Of a stretch of 64,000 nt of DNA, positions 36,669 through 44,807 are shown piece by piece (the first letter of the stretch is position 1; each line of letters starts with the position of its first letter). The notes under the pieces were generated by a model that had not been told where the DNA came from, searched no databases, and saw only the letters and a program-made list of their open reading frames with translations. Origin of the DNA: Roseovarius sp. (GTDB taxonomy: Bacteria; Pseudomonadota; Alphaproteobacteria; Rhodobacterales; Rhodobacteraceae). The translations under genes and the position numbers were made by a program. The stretch spans positions 1 to 64,000 of the forward strand of contig NZ_JALUXE010000008.1 in NCBI RefSeq assembly GCF_027019125.1. Reading direction: 5' to 3'.

Positions 36669-38054
36669 ATGGCAGGCATATCGCAGCGCAAGCGGATCTG
36701 GGGCTGGTACTTCTTTGATTGGGCCAGTCAGCCCTATCACACGCTGCTTGTGACCTTTGTCTTTGGGCCCTATTTCGCCTCGGTCGCGTCCGAGCATTTC
36801 ATGGGCAGCGGCCTGATCGAAGAGGCGGCGGATGCGCAGGCGCAGGCGATGTGGTCTTGGTGTCTGACGGTGACGGGGCTGATCATCGGGTTGGGGGCAC
36901 CGATCATGGGGGCCTTTGCCGATACCACCGGGCGGCGGCTGCCGTGGATTATTGTTTTTTCAATGATTTACGTGGCCGGTGCCACGGCGATCTGGGGCAT
37001 GTTGCCGGATGGCTCGAACCTTTGGTGGGGGCTGCTCGCCTTTGGGTTCGGCTTTATCGGGGCGGAATACGCGCTGATTTTCATCAATTCGCAATTGCCC
37101 TCTCTTGGGATGCCAGAGGAGGTGGGCGACATTTCCGGATCGGGCTTTGCCTTTGGCTATCTGGGGGGCGTCCTGTCGCTGATGATCGTGCTGGCGCTCT
37201 TGGTCGAGCAATCGAGCGGCAAGACCCTGATCGGGCTTGATCCGATCCTCGGGCTCGATGCCACGCAGCGCGAGGGGACCCGGGCCGTGGGGCCGTTCAC
37301 GGCGCTCTGGTTCGTGGTGTTCATGGTGCCCTATTTTCTCTGGGTGCGGGATACGGGGCCACGGGGGCCGGGTGGAGGTGTGGCCAAGGCGCTTGGAACA
37401 TTGCTCAAGACAATCAAGAGCTTGCGTCACAGGCTGAGCCTGAGCACCTATCTCGGCTCGTCGATGTTCTACCGCGATGCTCTCAACGGGCTCTATGGTT
37501 TTGGCGGCACCTACGCGATCCTCGTGTTGAACTGGTCGATCACCTCTGTGGGCATTTTCGGGATCATCGGGGCGATTGCCGGGGCGGTGTTCAGCTGGAT
37601 TGGCGGCAAGGCGGATAAGCGGTTCGGCCCCAAGCCGGTGATCAAACTGGCGATCTGGGCGCTGATCGGGGTCTGCGTGATCGTTGTGGGGATGGACCGG
37701 AGCCAGATCTTCGGGCTGCCGCTGGCAGAGGGGTCCACGCTCCCGGATATGATATTTTTCGGCTGTGGCGTGCTGATCGGTGGCTTTGGCGGGGTGTTGC
37801 AAGCGGCCAGCCGGTCGCTGATGGTGCGGCACACAGACCCTGCCTTACCCACTGAAAACTTTGGACTTTATGGGTTGTCCGGGCGCGCGACGGCGTTCAT
37901 GGCACCGGCGCTCATCGGCCTTGTGACCACGCTGAGCGGGTCGGCGCGCATCGGGGTTTCGCCCGTGATTTTGCTTTTTGGTATCGGCCTTGTTCTGCTA
38001 CGCTGGGTGAAAGCGGAAGGGGACAGGGAAACATGGGTCGGGTCGTCGTCATAG
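36669..38054 (+). CDS. MFS transporter, UMF1 / Atg22-like family
   Basis: A 461-residue inner-membrane protein with about 12 helices. The N-terminal WGWYFFDWASQPYHTLLVTF is the hallmark of the UMF1 branch of MFS proteins. The helices are regularly spaced through the length, with a long loop around residues 195-250. The transported compound is unknown. The long open frame upstream is not conserved; the ATG is taken after AAAGGGG. It overlaps the mepA start by 22 bp. Confidence 0.9.
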   Translation: MAGISQRKRIWGWYFFDWASQPYHTLLVTFVFGPYFASVASEHFMGSGLIEEAADAQAQAMWSWCLTVTGLIIGLGAPIMGAFADTTGRRLPWIIVFSMIYVAGATAIWGMLPDGSNLWWGLLAFGFGFIGAEYALIFINSQLPSLGMPEEVGDISGSGFAFGYLGGVLSLMIVLALLVEQSSGKTLIGLDPILGLDATQREGTRAVGPFTALWFVVFMVPYFLWVRDTGPRGPGGGVAKALGTLLKTIKSLRHRLSLSTYLGSSMFYRDALNGLYGFGGTYAILVLNWSITSVGIFGIIGAIAGAVFSWIGGKADKRFGPKPVIKLAIWALIGVCVIVVGMDRSQIFGLPLAEGSTLPDMIFFGCGVLIGGFGGVLQAASRSLMVRHTDPALPTENFGLYGLSGRATAFMAPALIGLVTTLSGSARIGVSPVILLFGIGLVLLRWVKAEGDRETWVGSSS

Positions 38055-38956
38055 GTGCGCTTTTGCTCGGGCTTGCGGGTTGCATGCAGTCCAAACCGGA
38101 GCCTCAGGAGACGGGCGTTTTGTCCAGCCAGAGCATCCCGGCGTCGATGCAAGGTGTTCATGCCAAACAACTTTTCGGTGCGCAGCGCGGCGCGTCCGAG
38201 CATAGCCCGGCGGCTTATGGCAGCTATGCCAAGGGGTGCCTCGCAGGGGCGGTTGCCCTGCCCGAGAGCGGACCCACATGGCAGGCCATGCGCCTGAGCC
38301 GCAATCGCAATTGGGGGCACCCGGAAACCATTGATCTGGTTCAGAAATTGTCGCGCGTCGCGGCGCAGCAACCGGGCTGGAGCGGGCTCTATGTCGGGGA
38401 TATAAGCCAGCCGCGCGGCGGCCCGATGCTGACGGGCCATGCCAGTCACCAGATGGGATTGGATGCCGATATCTGGCTGAGACCGGCGGACAATCTCAAT
38501 CTGAGTGCGACGCAGAGGGAAAATATCTCTTCTATTTCAATGCAGAGGGCGAATGGCGCCTATACCAACAGCCAATGGACCCGTGCCCATCACGAGATCG
38601 TAAAGGCCGCAGCCAAGGACCCGCGCACAGCCCGGATTTTCATTTTTCCTGGGGCCAAGGTGCAGATGTGCAAGGATGAACAGGGCGGTGATCGGGAGTG
38701 GTTGCGCAAGGTTCGGCCGTGGTATGGGCATCATTACCATTTCCATGTCAGGCTGAATTGTCCAAGCGGAGCAACGGGTTGCGCGCCGCAAGATGCGGTG
38801 CCGCCGGGGGATGGCTGTGCCGAGGCGCAAGAGTGGGTGCGCAATATCCTGAACCCGCCACCGCCCGATCCCAATGCGCCCAAGCCCAAGCCCAAGCGCG
38901 AGTTGACCATGGCCGATTTGCCGCGCCAGTGTGTTGCGGTGTTGCAGGCTGAATAA
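38033..38956 (+). CDS. mepA: Penicillin-insensitive murein endopeptidase MepA
   Basis: LAS-family zinc metallopeptidase that cuts D-Ala-meso-DAP crosslinks of peptidoglycan in the periplasm. The 307-residue protein begins with a lipoprotein signal, GALLLGLAGC (Cys17 lipobox), and has the zinc ligands in GHASHQMGLDADIW and WYGHHYHFHVRLNC. A Pro/Lys-rich C-terminal stretch (PPPPDPNAPKPKPKRE) follows the domain. Start overlaps the MFS gene by 22 bp, so translation is probably coupled. Confidence 0.95.
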   Translation: MGRVVVIGALLLGLAGCMQSKPEPQETGVLSSQSIPASMQGVHAKQLFGAQRGASEHSPAAYGSYAKGCLAGAVALPESGPTWQAMRLSRNRNWGHPETIDLVQKLSRVAAQQPGWSGLYVGDISQPRGGPMLTGHASHQMGLDADIWLRPADNLNLSATQRENISSISMQRANGAYTNSQWTRAHHEIVKAAAKDPRTARIFIFPGAKVQMCKDEQGGDREWLRKVRPWYGHHYHFHVRLNCPSGATGCAPQDAVPPGDGCAEAQEWVRNILNPPPPDPNAPKPKPKRELTMADLPRQCVAVLQAE

Positions 38957-39064
38957 ATCAGCATGATGCGAGAATTTTTGCACGCACCACATGATTTTGT
39001 TTTGACAAGTGCAAAATCTGTGGCAACCTGTGGATAAGTTCAACAAGCGAAAGGAGGTGGTCCA

Positions 39065-39121
39065 GTGTCTATAGAGGGATTGGAGCGAGGTGTCGGAACA
39101 GTTCGGGAGGGGATCGCCTGA
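39065..39121 (+). CDS. Possible 18-codon leader peptide
   Basis: GTG (39065) lies 4 bases after the strong Shine-Dalgarno and opens a frame reading VSIEGLERGVGTVREGIA, then TGA. There is no obvious run of one amino acid to suggest classical attenuation. Whether it is translated is unknown; the SD strength is the only support. Its SD can pair with a sequence 110 bases downstream. Confidence 0.35.
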   Translation: MSIEGLERGVGTVREGIA

Positions 39122-39186
39122 GGCAGCCCTTGGGCGAAAACGACCTGAATTGGTGCGCCTAACCGGCCCACCTCCGCGACTTCTAG

Positions 39187-39217
39187 AGGGCTGTTCCCAT
39201 GTGGGACAGCCCTTTTG
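39187..39217 (+). terminator. Intrinsic terminator of the small transcript
   Basis: AGGGCTGT-T-CCC pairs with GGGACAGCCCT (one bulged T) around a 4-base loop, followed directly by TTTT. Between it and the REP-like hairpin at 39318 (39218-39317) I see nothing. Confidence 0.9.
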
Positions 39218-39317
39218 AATTTGGCGATCCTCGCGTGTAAGGTTCGTAAGGTTTGCAAGGGGATTTTGTAAGGTCGCGCGGCGTCTGAGGGGCCTCGTGC
39301 CAAACGGTATCGAGAGG

Positions 39318-39340
39318 GGCCCCGGATCAGGTCCGGGGCG
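39318..39340. repeat. REP-like hairpin GCCCCGGA-TCAGG-TCCGGGGC (copy 1)
   Basis: A perfect 8-bp GC stem with loop TCAGG. A sister copy lies near 46.19 kb with the same loop and compensatory stem bases. Such hairpins are common between genes in Rhodobacteraceae. Here it lies downstream of the convergent histidine kinase gene. Confidence 0.7.
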
Positions 39341-39366
39341 GGTATCTGCGGGGGCATGGCCCCGCC

Positions 39367-40629
39367 TCAGACCAGCGGCAGGATGAGCGCCACTTGCAAC
39401 CCGCGAGAGGGCCGGTTGCGCAGTTCGAGCCGGCCGCCCGACTGCTCGGCAAAGCCCTTGACCATCGAGAGGCCAAGGCCCGAGCCTTCGCCCACCGGCT
39501 TGGTGGTAAAGAAAGGTTCTGTAATGCGGTCGATCATGGCGGGGGGCACGCCGGGTCCGGTATCCTCGATCAGGATGGCCACCTCGCGCGCGCCGGGATT
39601 GGCCAGAGCCGAGAGCCGCAGAATACCCCCCTCGGGGTGCATGGCGTCGCGGGCGTTGATGGCGCAATTCAAGAGCGCCGTTTCCAGCAACTGACGGTCT
39701 GCGCGCAGGCTGAGATCGGGCAAGGTCCCCGAGAGAACGACGCGCACCGATTCAGGCAACAGGCGGCGCAGCGAGAGGGCAAAAGCCTCGAGAAATGGCG
39801 CAAGGGCGATGTCGCTGCGCATCATCTGGGATTTGCGCGAAAAGGCCAGCAGTTGTCGCACAAGATGGGCGGCGCGGTCGCATCCGGTGCGGGCCTCATC
39901 CAGCATGGTTTCACGCTCGGCCGGATCGGGCAATTCCGAGGCCAGATCGAGATTGCCGCGGATCACGGTCAGGATATTGTTGAAGTCATGGGCGATGCCA
40001 CTGGTCAGTTGACCGACCGCGCGCATCTTTTGCGATTGCACCTCGGCCTCTTGGGCGCTGCGCAGGGTGGCGCGGGTGCGCATCATCGAGAGATAGGTCA
40101 TCATGTAATAGGCATTGATGCCGAACCCGGCAAAGACGATGGCGATCTGGTGGCTCTGGGTTTCGGTCTTGGTCACAAAGGCCATGACGACGCCGATGAC
40201 GCAGAATGTGATCAGGAGCGTGTCCCACATGGCCAGATAGGTCAGATCGGTGTGCCGGCTGAGATTGTAGAGGCCAAGGCCGATCAGCCCGGCAATGCCG
40301 ATGAATTCATAGGCCCGGCTGTCGAGGGTCGTGAGATAGACATTCATCCCGGCATACCAGATGGAAATGATCATGCTGGCGAGAAAGAGCGCGGCATAGG
40401 CCCCGCGCCCCTTGGGCAAGGCGGGCGCGCGCAACACGAGGATATAGATCCCGTTGAACAGGATATAGCCAAAGCCCCAGATCAGCATGAGGGTCTGCCC
40501 CGTGCTGATCCACAAAAGGAGTGCCGCCCCGGCGACGATGGTGTGACGCGTGAGAATCTCTGCCACGGATGTGGCATCCGCGTGTCGGAGGATTTCGATC
40601 TGGCGGCGGTATTTAGCCGGGTCTGTCAT
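39367..40629 (-). CDS. Membrane sensor histidine kinase, orphan
   Basis: A 420-residue protein with about six transmembrane helices in the first 185 residues (e.g. IVAGAALLLWISTGQTLMLI, LLITFCVIGVVMAFV). It then has a HisKA with the phospho-His in SGIAHDFNNILTVIRGNLDL (the HDFNN subtype), and a HATPase with NARDAM, EDTGPGVPP and GSGLGLSMVKGFAEQSGG. No receiver domain and no adjacent response regulator. The signal and partner are unknown. It lies downstream of ecm and the GNAT gene on the same strand after a 115-bp gap. Confidence 0.9.
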   Translation of the reverse strand: MTDPAKYRRQIEILRHADATSVAEILTRHTIVAGAALLLWISTGQTLMLIWGFGYILFNGIYILVLRAPALPKGRGAYAALFLASMIISIWYAGMNVYLTTLDSRAYEFIGIAGLIGLGLYNLSRHTDLTYLAMWDTLLITFCVIGVVMAFVTKTETQSHQIAIVFAGFGINAYYMMTYLSMMRTRATLRSAQEAEVQSQKMRAVGQLTSGIAHDFNNILTVIRGNLDLASELPDPAERETMLDEARTGCDRAAHLVRQLLAFSRKSQMMRSDIALAPFLEAFALSLRRLLPESVRVVLSGTLPDLSLRADRQLLETALLNCAINARDAMHPEGGILRLSALANPGAREVAILIEDTGPGVPPAMIDRITEPFFTTKPVGEGSGLGLSMVKGFAEQSGGRLELRNRPSRGLQVALILPLV

Positions 40630-40744
40630 GGCGGCCTATGGGAATGAAACGAAAGGCACGTCATGCGAGCATAGGCGAGAAGCCCCGTGCGACGCCACCC
40701 AAAGGTTACGGGGCGGGTGTGCCTTCGATGGGGCGCAAGCCGCT

Positions 40745-41191
40745 CTAACGGCTATATTTGATGAACGGGGTCACTGTGGCGATGCGATCGTAAAGTTGGC
40801 GCGCGGTTGTGTTGAACTCTTGCGTCATCCAATAGACCGCTGGGCACCCATCGGCATCGGCGCGGGCATAGACCGCCTCGATCAGGGCGCGGCCAATACC
40901 CATGCCGCGTGCCTCGGGGGCGGCGTAGAGATCCTGAAGATAGCAGACCTGTTCCACCCGCCAGTTATGGGCGTGATAGATGTAATGCACCAGACCCACG
41001 GCGCGGCCATCAAGGAGGGCGATCAGCCCGTTCTGATCCGGGTGATCGGGCGAGAGCAACCGGCCAAAGGTGGTGTCATAAACCGCCTCTGGCAGGGTGG
41101 TTTCGTAGAAATCGAGATACGCCCGCCAGAGATCGCCCCAGGCGGGGCGATCATCGGGCACAATCGGGCGGATCTCCAAGGCGGCGGTCAT
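40745..41191 (-). CDS. GNAT family N-acetyltransferase
   Basis: A 148-residue GNAT protein: the acetyl-CoA motif is LYAAPEARGMGIGRALIEAVY, with C-terminal FNTTARQLYDRI. The substrate is unknown. Its ATG overlaps the ecm stop by 4 bp, so it is translated together with ethylmalonyl-CoA mutase. A role linked to that pathway is possible but cannot be shown. Confidence 0.9.
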   Translation of the reverse strand: MTAALEIRPIVPDDRPAWGDLWRAYLDFYETTLPEAVYDTTFGRLLSPDHPDQNGLIALLDGRAVGLVHYIYHAHNWRVEQVCYLQDLYAAPEARGMGIGRALIEAVYARADADGCPAVYWMTQEFNTTARQLYDRIATVTPFIKYSR

Positions 41192-43155
41192 TCCGCCGCG
41201 ACCGCCTGAGGATCAACGAGGGTGACGATATCCATCATGATGGTGTTGAGCTCGAAATCCTTGGGGGTATAGACACGCGCCACGCCCATTTCGCGCAGGC
41301 GGCGGGCGTCATCCTCGGGGATGATGCCGCCGACGATCACCGGCACATCGCCAAGGCCCGCGGCACGCATCCGGCCCATCAGATCCTCGACCAGCGGCAT
41401 ATGGCTGCCCGAGAGGATCGAGAGGCCGACGACATGGGCGCGATCTTCGAGTGCGGCATTGACGATCTGTTCCGGGGTGAGGCGGATGCCCTCGTATCCG
41501 ATGTCCATGCCGCAATCGCGGGCGCGGCAGGCGATCTGTTCGGCCCCGTTGGAATGGCCGTCAAGACCGGGCTTGCCCACAAGGAACTTGAGCCGGCGGC
41601 CAAGCCGGTCCGAGACCGCGTTGACGGCATCGCGGATGTGATCCAGGCCTTCGGTCCGGTTCGAGGGGCTGGCGGATACGCCCGTGGGCCCGCGATATTC
41701 GCCAAAGACGGCGCGCATTTGCGCGGCCCATTCGCCGGTGGTGACACCGGCGCGGGCGCAGGCGATGGAGGGCTCCATCACGTTGCGCCCCTCGGCGGCG
41801 GCGGCGCGCAGGGCGGCAAGGGTGGATTTGACGGCGGCCTCGTCGCGGGCGGCGCGCCAGTCCTTGAGGCGGGCGATCTGTTCGGCCTCGACCGCGGGGT
41901 CAACGGTCATGATGCCGCCATCCTCGGTCTGCAAGGGCGAGGGCTCTCCTTCCTGCCAGCGGTTGACGCCGACGACGATGGTGTCGTTGCGCTCGATCCG
42001 GCCAAGGCGGTCGGCGTTCGACTCGACGAGGCGGGATTTCATGTAGGCAATGGCGGACACCGCGCCGCCCATGGAATCGAGATTGGCCAGTTCGTGCCGC
42101 GCGCCGTCCTTGAGCGCCTCGACCTTGGCATCGACGGCGGGGTTGCCATCGAAGAGGTCGTCGAATTCCAGGAGGTCGGTTTCATAGGCGAGGATCTGTT
42201 GCATCCGCATCGACCATTGCTGGTCCCAGGGGCGCGGCAGGCCCAACGCCTCGTTCCAGGCCGGAAGCTGCACCGCGCGGGCGCGGGCGCGTTTCGAGAG
42301 GGTGACTGCCAGCATCTCGATCAGGATGCGGTAGACGTTGTTTTCCGGCTGCTGTTCGGTGAGGCCCAGCGAATTGACCTGCACGCCGTAGCGGAAGCGG
42401 CGGTACTTGGCGTCCTGGATGCCGTAACGCTGTTCGAGGATTTCATCCCAGAGATCGACGAAGGCGCGCATCTTGCACATTTCGGTGACGAACCGGATGC
42501 CCGCGTTGACGAAGAAGGAAATCCGCGAGGCGAGCGCCGGGAAATCGGCGGCGGGCACGCGCGGGCGCAACTCATCAAGCACGGCGATGGCCGTGGCAAG
42601 GGCAAAGGCCAGTTCCTGCTCGGGCGTGGCGCCCGCCTCTTGCAGATGGTAGGAACAGACGTTCATCGGGTTCCATTTGGGGACATTCGTGTAGCAGTAT
42701 TCGGCCACGTCACCGATCATCTTGAGGCTGGGCGCGGGCGGGCAGATATAGGTGCCCCGGCTGAGATATTCCTTGATGAGGTCGTTCTGCACCGTGCCTT
42801 GCAGGGCGGTCACATCGGCGCCCTGTTCCTCGGCCACGGCGATATAGAGCGCCAGGAGCCACGGGGCAGTGGCGTTGATGGTCATCGAGGTGTTCATCTG
42901 GTCGAGCGGGATCTGGTCGAAGAGCGTCCGCATGTCGCCCAGATGGCAGATGGGCACGCCCACCTTGCCCACCTCGCCCCTGCTGAGGATATGGTCGCTG
43001 TCATAGCCGGTCTGCGTGGGCAGGTCGAAGGCCACGCTGAGGCCGGTTTGCCCCTTGGCGAGATTGGCGCGGTAAAGCGCGTTGGATTTCGCGGCGGTGG
43101 AATGGCCCGCATAGGTGCGGATCAACCAAGGCTTGTCTTTCTGCGGCTGCGACAT
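41188..43155 (-). CDS. ecm: Ethylmalonyl-CoA mutase (B12-dependent)
   Basis: Adenosylcobalamin enzyme that converts (2R)-ethylmalonyl-CoA to methylsuccinyl-CoA in the ethylmalonyl-CoA pathway. The 655 residues match the Ecm (MeaA) subfamily and not the longer methylmalonyl-CoA mutases. The N-terminal substrate barrel begins WLIRTYAGHSTAAKSNALYR and includes FDLPTQTGYDSDH. The C-terminal B12 domain has the Asp-x-His-x2-Gly of GKPGLDGHSNGAEQ and the GLSILSGSHMPLV loop. Expressed with the following GNAT gene; divergent from the PlsB-like gene, with ccr beyond it. Confidence 0.95.
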   Translation of the reverse strand: MSQPQKDKPWLIRTYAGHSTAAKSNALYRANLAKGQTGLSVAFDLPTQTGYDSDHILSRGEVGKVGVPICHLGDMRTLFDQIPLDQMNTSMTINATAPWLLALYIAVAEEQGADVTALQGTVQNDLIKEYLSRGTYICPPAPSLKMIGDVAEYCYTNVPKWNPMNVCSYHLQEAGATPEQELAFALATAIAVLDELRPRVPAADFPALASRISFFVNAGIRFVTEMCKMRAFVDLWDEILEQRYGIQDAKYRRFRYGVQVNSLGLTEQQPENNVYRILIEMLAVTLSKRARARAVQLPAWNEALGLPRPWDQQWSMRMQQILAYETDLLEFDDLFDGNPAVDAKVEALKDGARHELANLDSMGGAVSAIAYMKSRLVESNADRLGRIERNDTIVVGVNRWQEGEPSPLQTEDGGIMTVDPAVEAEQIARLKDWRAARDEAAVKSTLAALRAAAAEGRNVMEPSIACARAGVTTGEWAAQMRAVFGEYRGPTGVSASPSNRTEGLDHIRDAVNAVSDRLGRRLKFLVGKPGLDGHSNGAEQIACRARDCGMDIGYEGIRLTPEQIVNAALEDRAHVVGLSILSGSHMPLVEDLMGRMRAAGLGDVPVIVGGIIPEDDARRLREMGVARVYTPKDFELNTIMMDIVTLVDPQAVAAE

Positions 43156-43204
43156 ACGGGGCCTCGTGAATCAGGGTGCGCAATTTTGTTTCGTTTCGAC
43201 GCAG

Positions 43205-43232
43205 GGTATAGGCAAGAAGGTTGCGCTGTCAA
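43205..43232 (-). promoter_or_regulatory. Probable sigma-70 promoter of ecm
   Basis: The minus strand has TTGACA, a 16-base spacer and TATACC, 50-77 bases before the ecm start. Confidence 0.55.
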
Positions 43233-43298
43233 TTCGCTGCATTGCGGCATATGGGCTGGGGCATTTACGAAAACCCAAAACCCTGATTTGGTGCGGTC

Positions 43299-44672
43299 AT
43301 GGGACAGACCGTGGAGATGCCGCTCTGGGCGTTGGTGTTGTTGGTGGGGTTCGCGGCCGTCACCTTTGCCAGTCATTTTCTCTTTCCGTCGGTGCGGTGG
43401 TTTCTGCGGCGCAGGCTGGAACGGGCGGTGGCGCGGCTGAACACGCGGTTGCAGCGCCCCATCGAGCCGTTCAAGCTGGCGCGGCGCTATGACATGATCC
43501 AGCGGTTGATCTATGATCCCGAGGTGAGCGTCGCGATTGCCGCCCATGCGCAGGCCGAGGGGATTCCCGAGAACGTGGCCTTTGAACAGGCCAGGCGCTA
43601 TGCGCGCGAGATCGTGCCGAGTTTCTCCGCCACGGCCTATTTCGGCATTGCGATCCGCCTCGCGAAATGGCTGAGCCGGTCGCTCTATCGCGTGCGGCTG
43701 GGGCATTTCGACGAGGCGGCGCTGGCAACGGTGGATCGCGAGGCGACAGTGGTCTTTGTGATGAACCATCGCAGCAACATGGATTATGTGCTGGTCACAT
43801 GGCTTGCGGCGGAGCGGTCGGCGCTGAGCTATGCGGTGGGCGAATGGGCGCGGGTCTGGCCGCTGAGCCGGTTGATCAAGGCGATGGGGGCCTATTTCAT
43901 ACGGCGCAAATCGCGCGGCGATCTCTATCGGCGGGTGTTGGCGCGCTATGTGGGCATGGCCACGGATGGCGGCGTGACGCAGGCGATGTTCCCCGAAGGC
44001 GGGCTGAGCCTGTCAGGCGGGTTGCAGCCGCCCAAGCTGGGTCTCTTGAAATATCTGGTGGAGGAGCGCCGCCCCGGTGGCCGCGATGTGGTGTTTGTGC
44101 CTGTGGCGATCAATTACGACCGGGTGTTCGAGGATCGGCTGTTGGTGGCCGCAGGACAGGCGGGCGGGCGGCGGTTTCCGGCGCGGATCAGCGTTGTGGC
44201 GGGATTCGTGCTGCGGCAGGTTTGGCTGCGGCTGAGGCGGCGCTATCACCGGCATGGCTATGCGGCGGTGAGTTTTGGCGCGCCGATGTCGCTGGCGGAG
44301 TTCGAGCGCGATCATCCGGCGGCGGGGGTCGAGGGGCTGGCGCGGGCGCTGATGGCGCGGATCGGGGCCGAGGTGCCGGTGCTGCCGGTGCCCATGGTGG
44401 CGCGGGCGCTGATCCGGGCCGAGGGGCCGCTGACGCGCGAGGGGCTGGATGCGGCGCTGGCAGAGATGCTGGCCGAGGTGCCGCGCGCGCATGTGCATCT
44501 GCCGCGCAAGGATCTGGGCTATGCGGCGCGGTTCGGGATACAGGTGCTGCGCAAGCGCGGGATGATCGAGGAACGCCACGGCGCCTTTGTGATCACCGAG
44601 GCGGAGCGGCCCGTGGTGGCCTATTATGCCGCCTCGATTGACCATCTATTTCGCGGGCGCAGCGGGGGATGA
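43299..44672 (+). CDS. PlsB-like glycerol-3-phosphate / lysophosphatidate acyltransferase family protein
   Basis: A 457-residue protein with an N-terminal membrane helix (PLWALVLLVGFAAVTFASHF). The acyltransferase block has the catalytic NHRSNMD (the NHxSxxD form of the Hx4D motif) and MFPEGGLS. The architecture resembles PlsB-type enzymes but is much shorter than E. coli PlsB. The donor and acceptor are not known. It lies between ecm and ccr; this arrangement is familiar in Rhodobacteraceae, though its reason is unclear. Confidence 0.85.
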   Translation: MGQTVEMPLWALVLLVGFAAVTFASHFLFPSVRWFLRRRLERAVARLNTRLQRPIEPFKLARRYDMIQRLIYDPEVSVAIAAHAQAEGIPENVAFEQARRYAREIVPSFSATAYFGIAIRLAKWLSRSLYRVRLGHFDEAALATVDREATVVFVMNHRSNMDYVLVTWLAAERSALSYAVGEWARVWPLSRLIKAMGAYFIRRKSRGDLYRRVLARYVGMATDGGVTQAMFPEGGLSLSGGLQPPKLGLLKYLVEERRPGGRDVVFVPVAINYDRVFEDRLLVAAGQAGGRRFPARISVVAGFVLRQVWLRLRRRYHRHGYAAVSFGAPMSLAEFERDHPAAGVEGLARALMARIGAEVPVLPVPMVARALIRAEGPLTREGLDAALAEMLAEVPRAHVHLPRKDLGYAARFGIQVLRKRGMIEERHGAFVITEAERPVVAYYAASIDHLFRGRSGG

Positions 44673-44693
44673 GCGGATTTTCTGCATCCGCTC
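44671..44693 (+). terminator. Hairpin at the end of the acyltransferase gene
   Basis: GAGCGGAT / ATCCGCTC is a perfect 8-bp stem with a 7-base loop beginning inside the stop codon, followed by an A/T-rich tract without a long T-run. Confidence 0.5.
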
Positions 44694-44724
44694 GGTTATA
44701 AAATTACAAAAAACCATCAAATGC

Positions 44725-44740
44725 TATTGCATTATTGCGA
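44725..44740. promoter_or_regulatory. Tandem 8-mers TATTGCAT-TATTGCGA upstream of ccr
   Basis: Two directly repeated, nearly identical octamers sit 68-83 bases before the ccr start in an A/T-rich promoter region. Direct repeats of this spacing could bind a regulator on one DNA face pair, such as a short-chain acyl-CoA sensor. No regulator is encoded next to them. Confidence 0.35.
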
Positions 44741-44807
44741 GGCCGTTTGTATCTCGGGTCAAGACGAACGATTCTGCATCGCGGCATTCTGAGACAGGAG
44801 GTTGACC

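Larger units (their letters stand above)
39002..39217 (+). ncRNA. Candidate small transcript with own promoter signal and terminator
   Basis: In the 410-bp space between mepA and the next gene a TTGACA hexamer (39002-39007) is followed by a start region near 39035, an extremely strong Shine-Dalgarno (AAAGGAGGTGG at 39050-39060, extended complement to the 16S rRNA 3' end), a possible 18-codon frame and an intrinsic terminator at 39187-39217. GGAGGTGG (39053-39060) is exactly complementary to CCACCTCC (39168-39175), so the transcript can hide its own ribosome site. No good -10 is visible 17 bases from TTGACA. No known RNA family was recognised. Confidence 0.55.

Noticed and set aside
39029..39037. 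A chromosomal replication origin near the perfect DnaA box.
   Set aside because: Only one perfect box and one weak one, and none of the usual origin neighbours (dnaA, parAB, gidAB, hemE) are present.
41188..43155. The mutase as methylmalonyl-CoA mutase.
   Set aside because: Single-chain length of 655 residues and N-terminal sequence fit the Ecm/MeaA type, and ccr lies in the same cluster.
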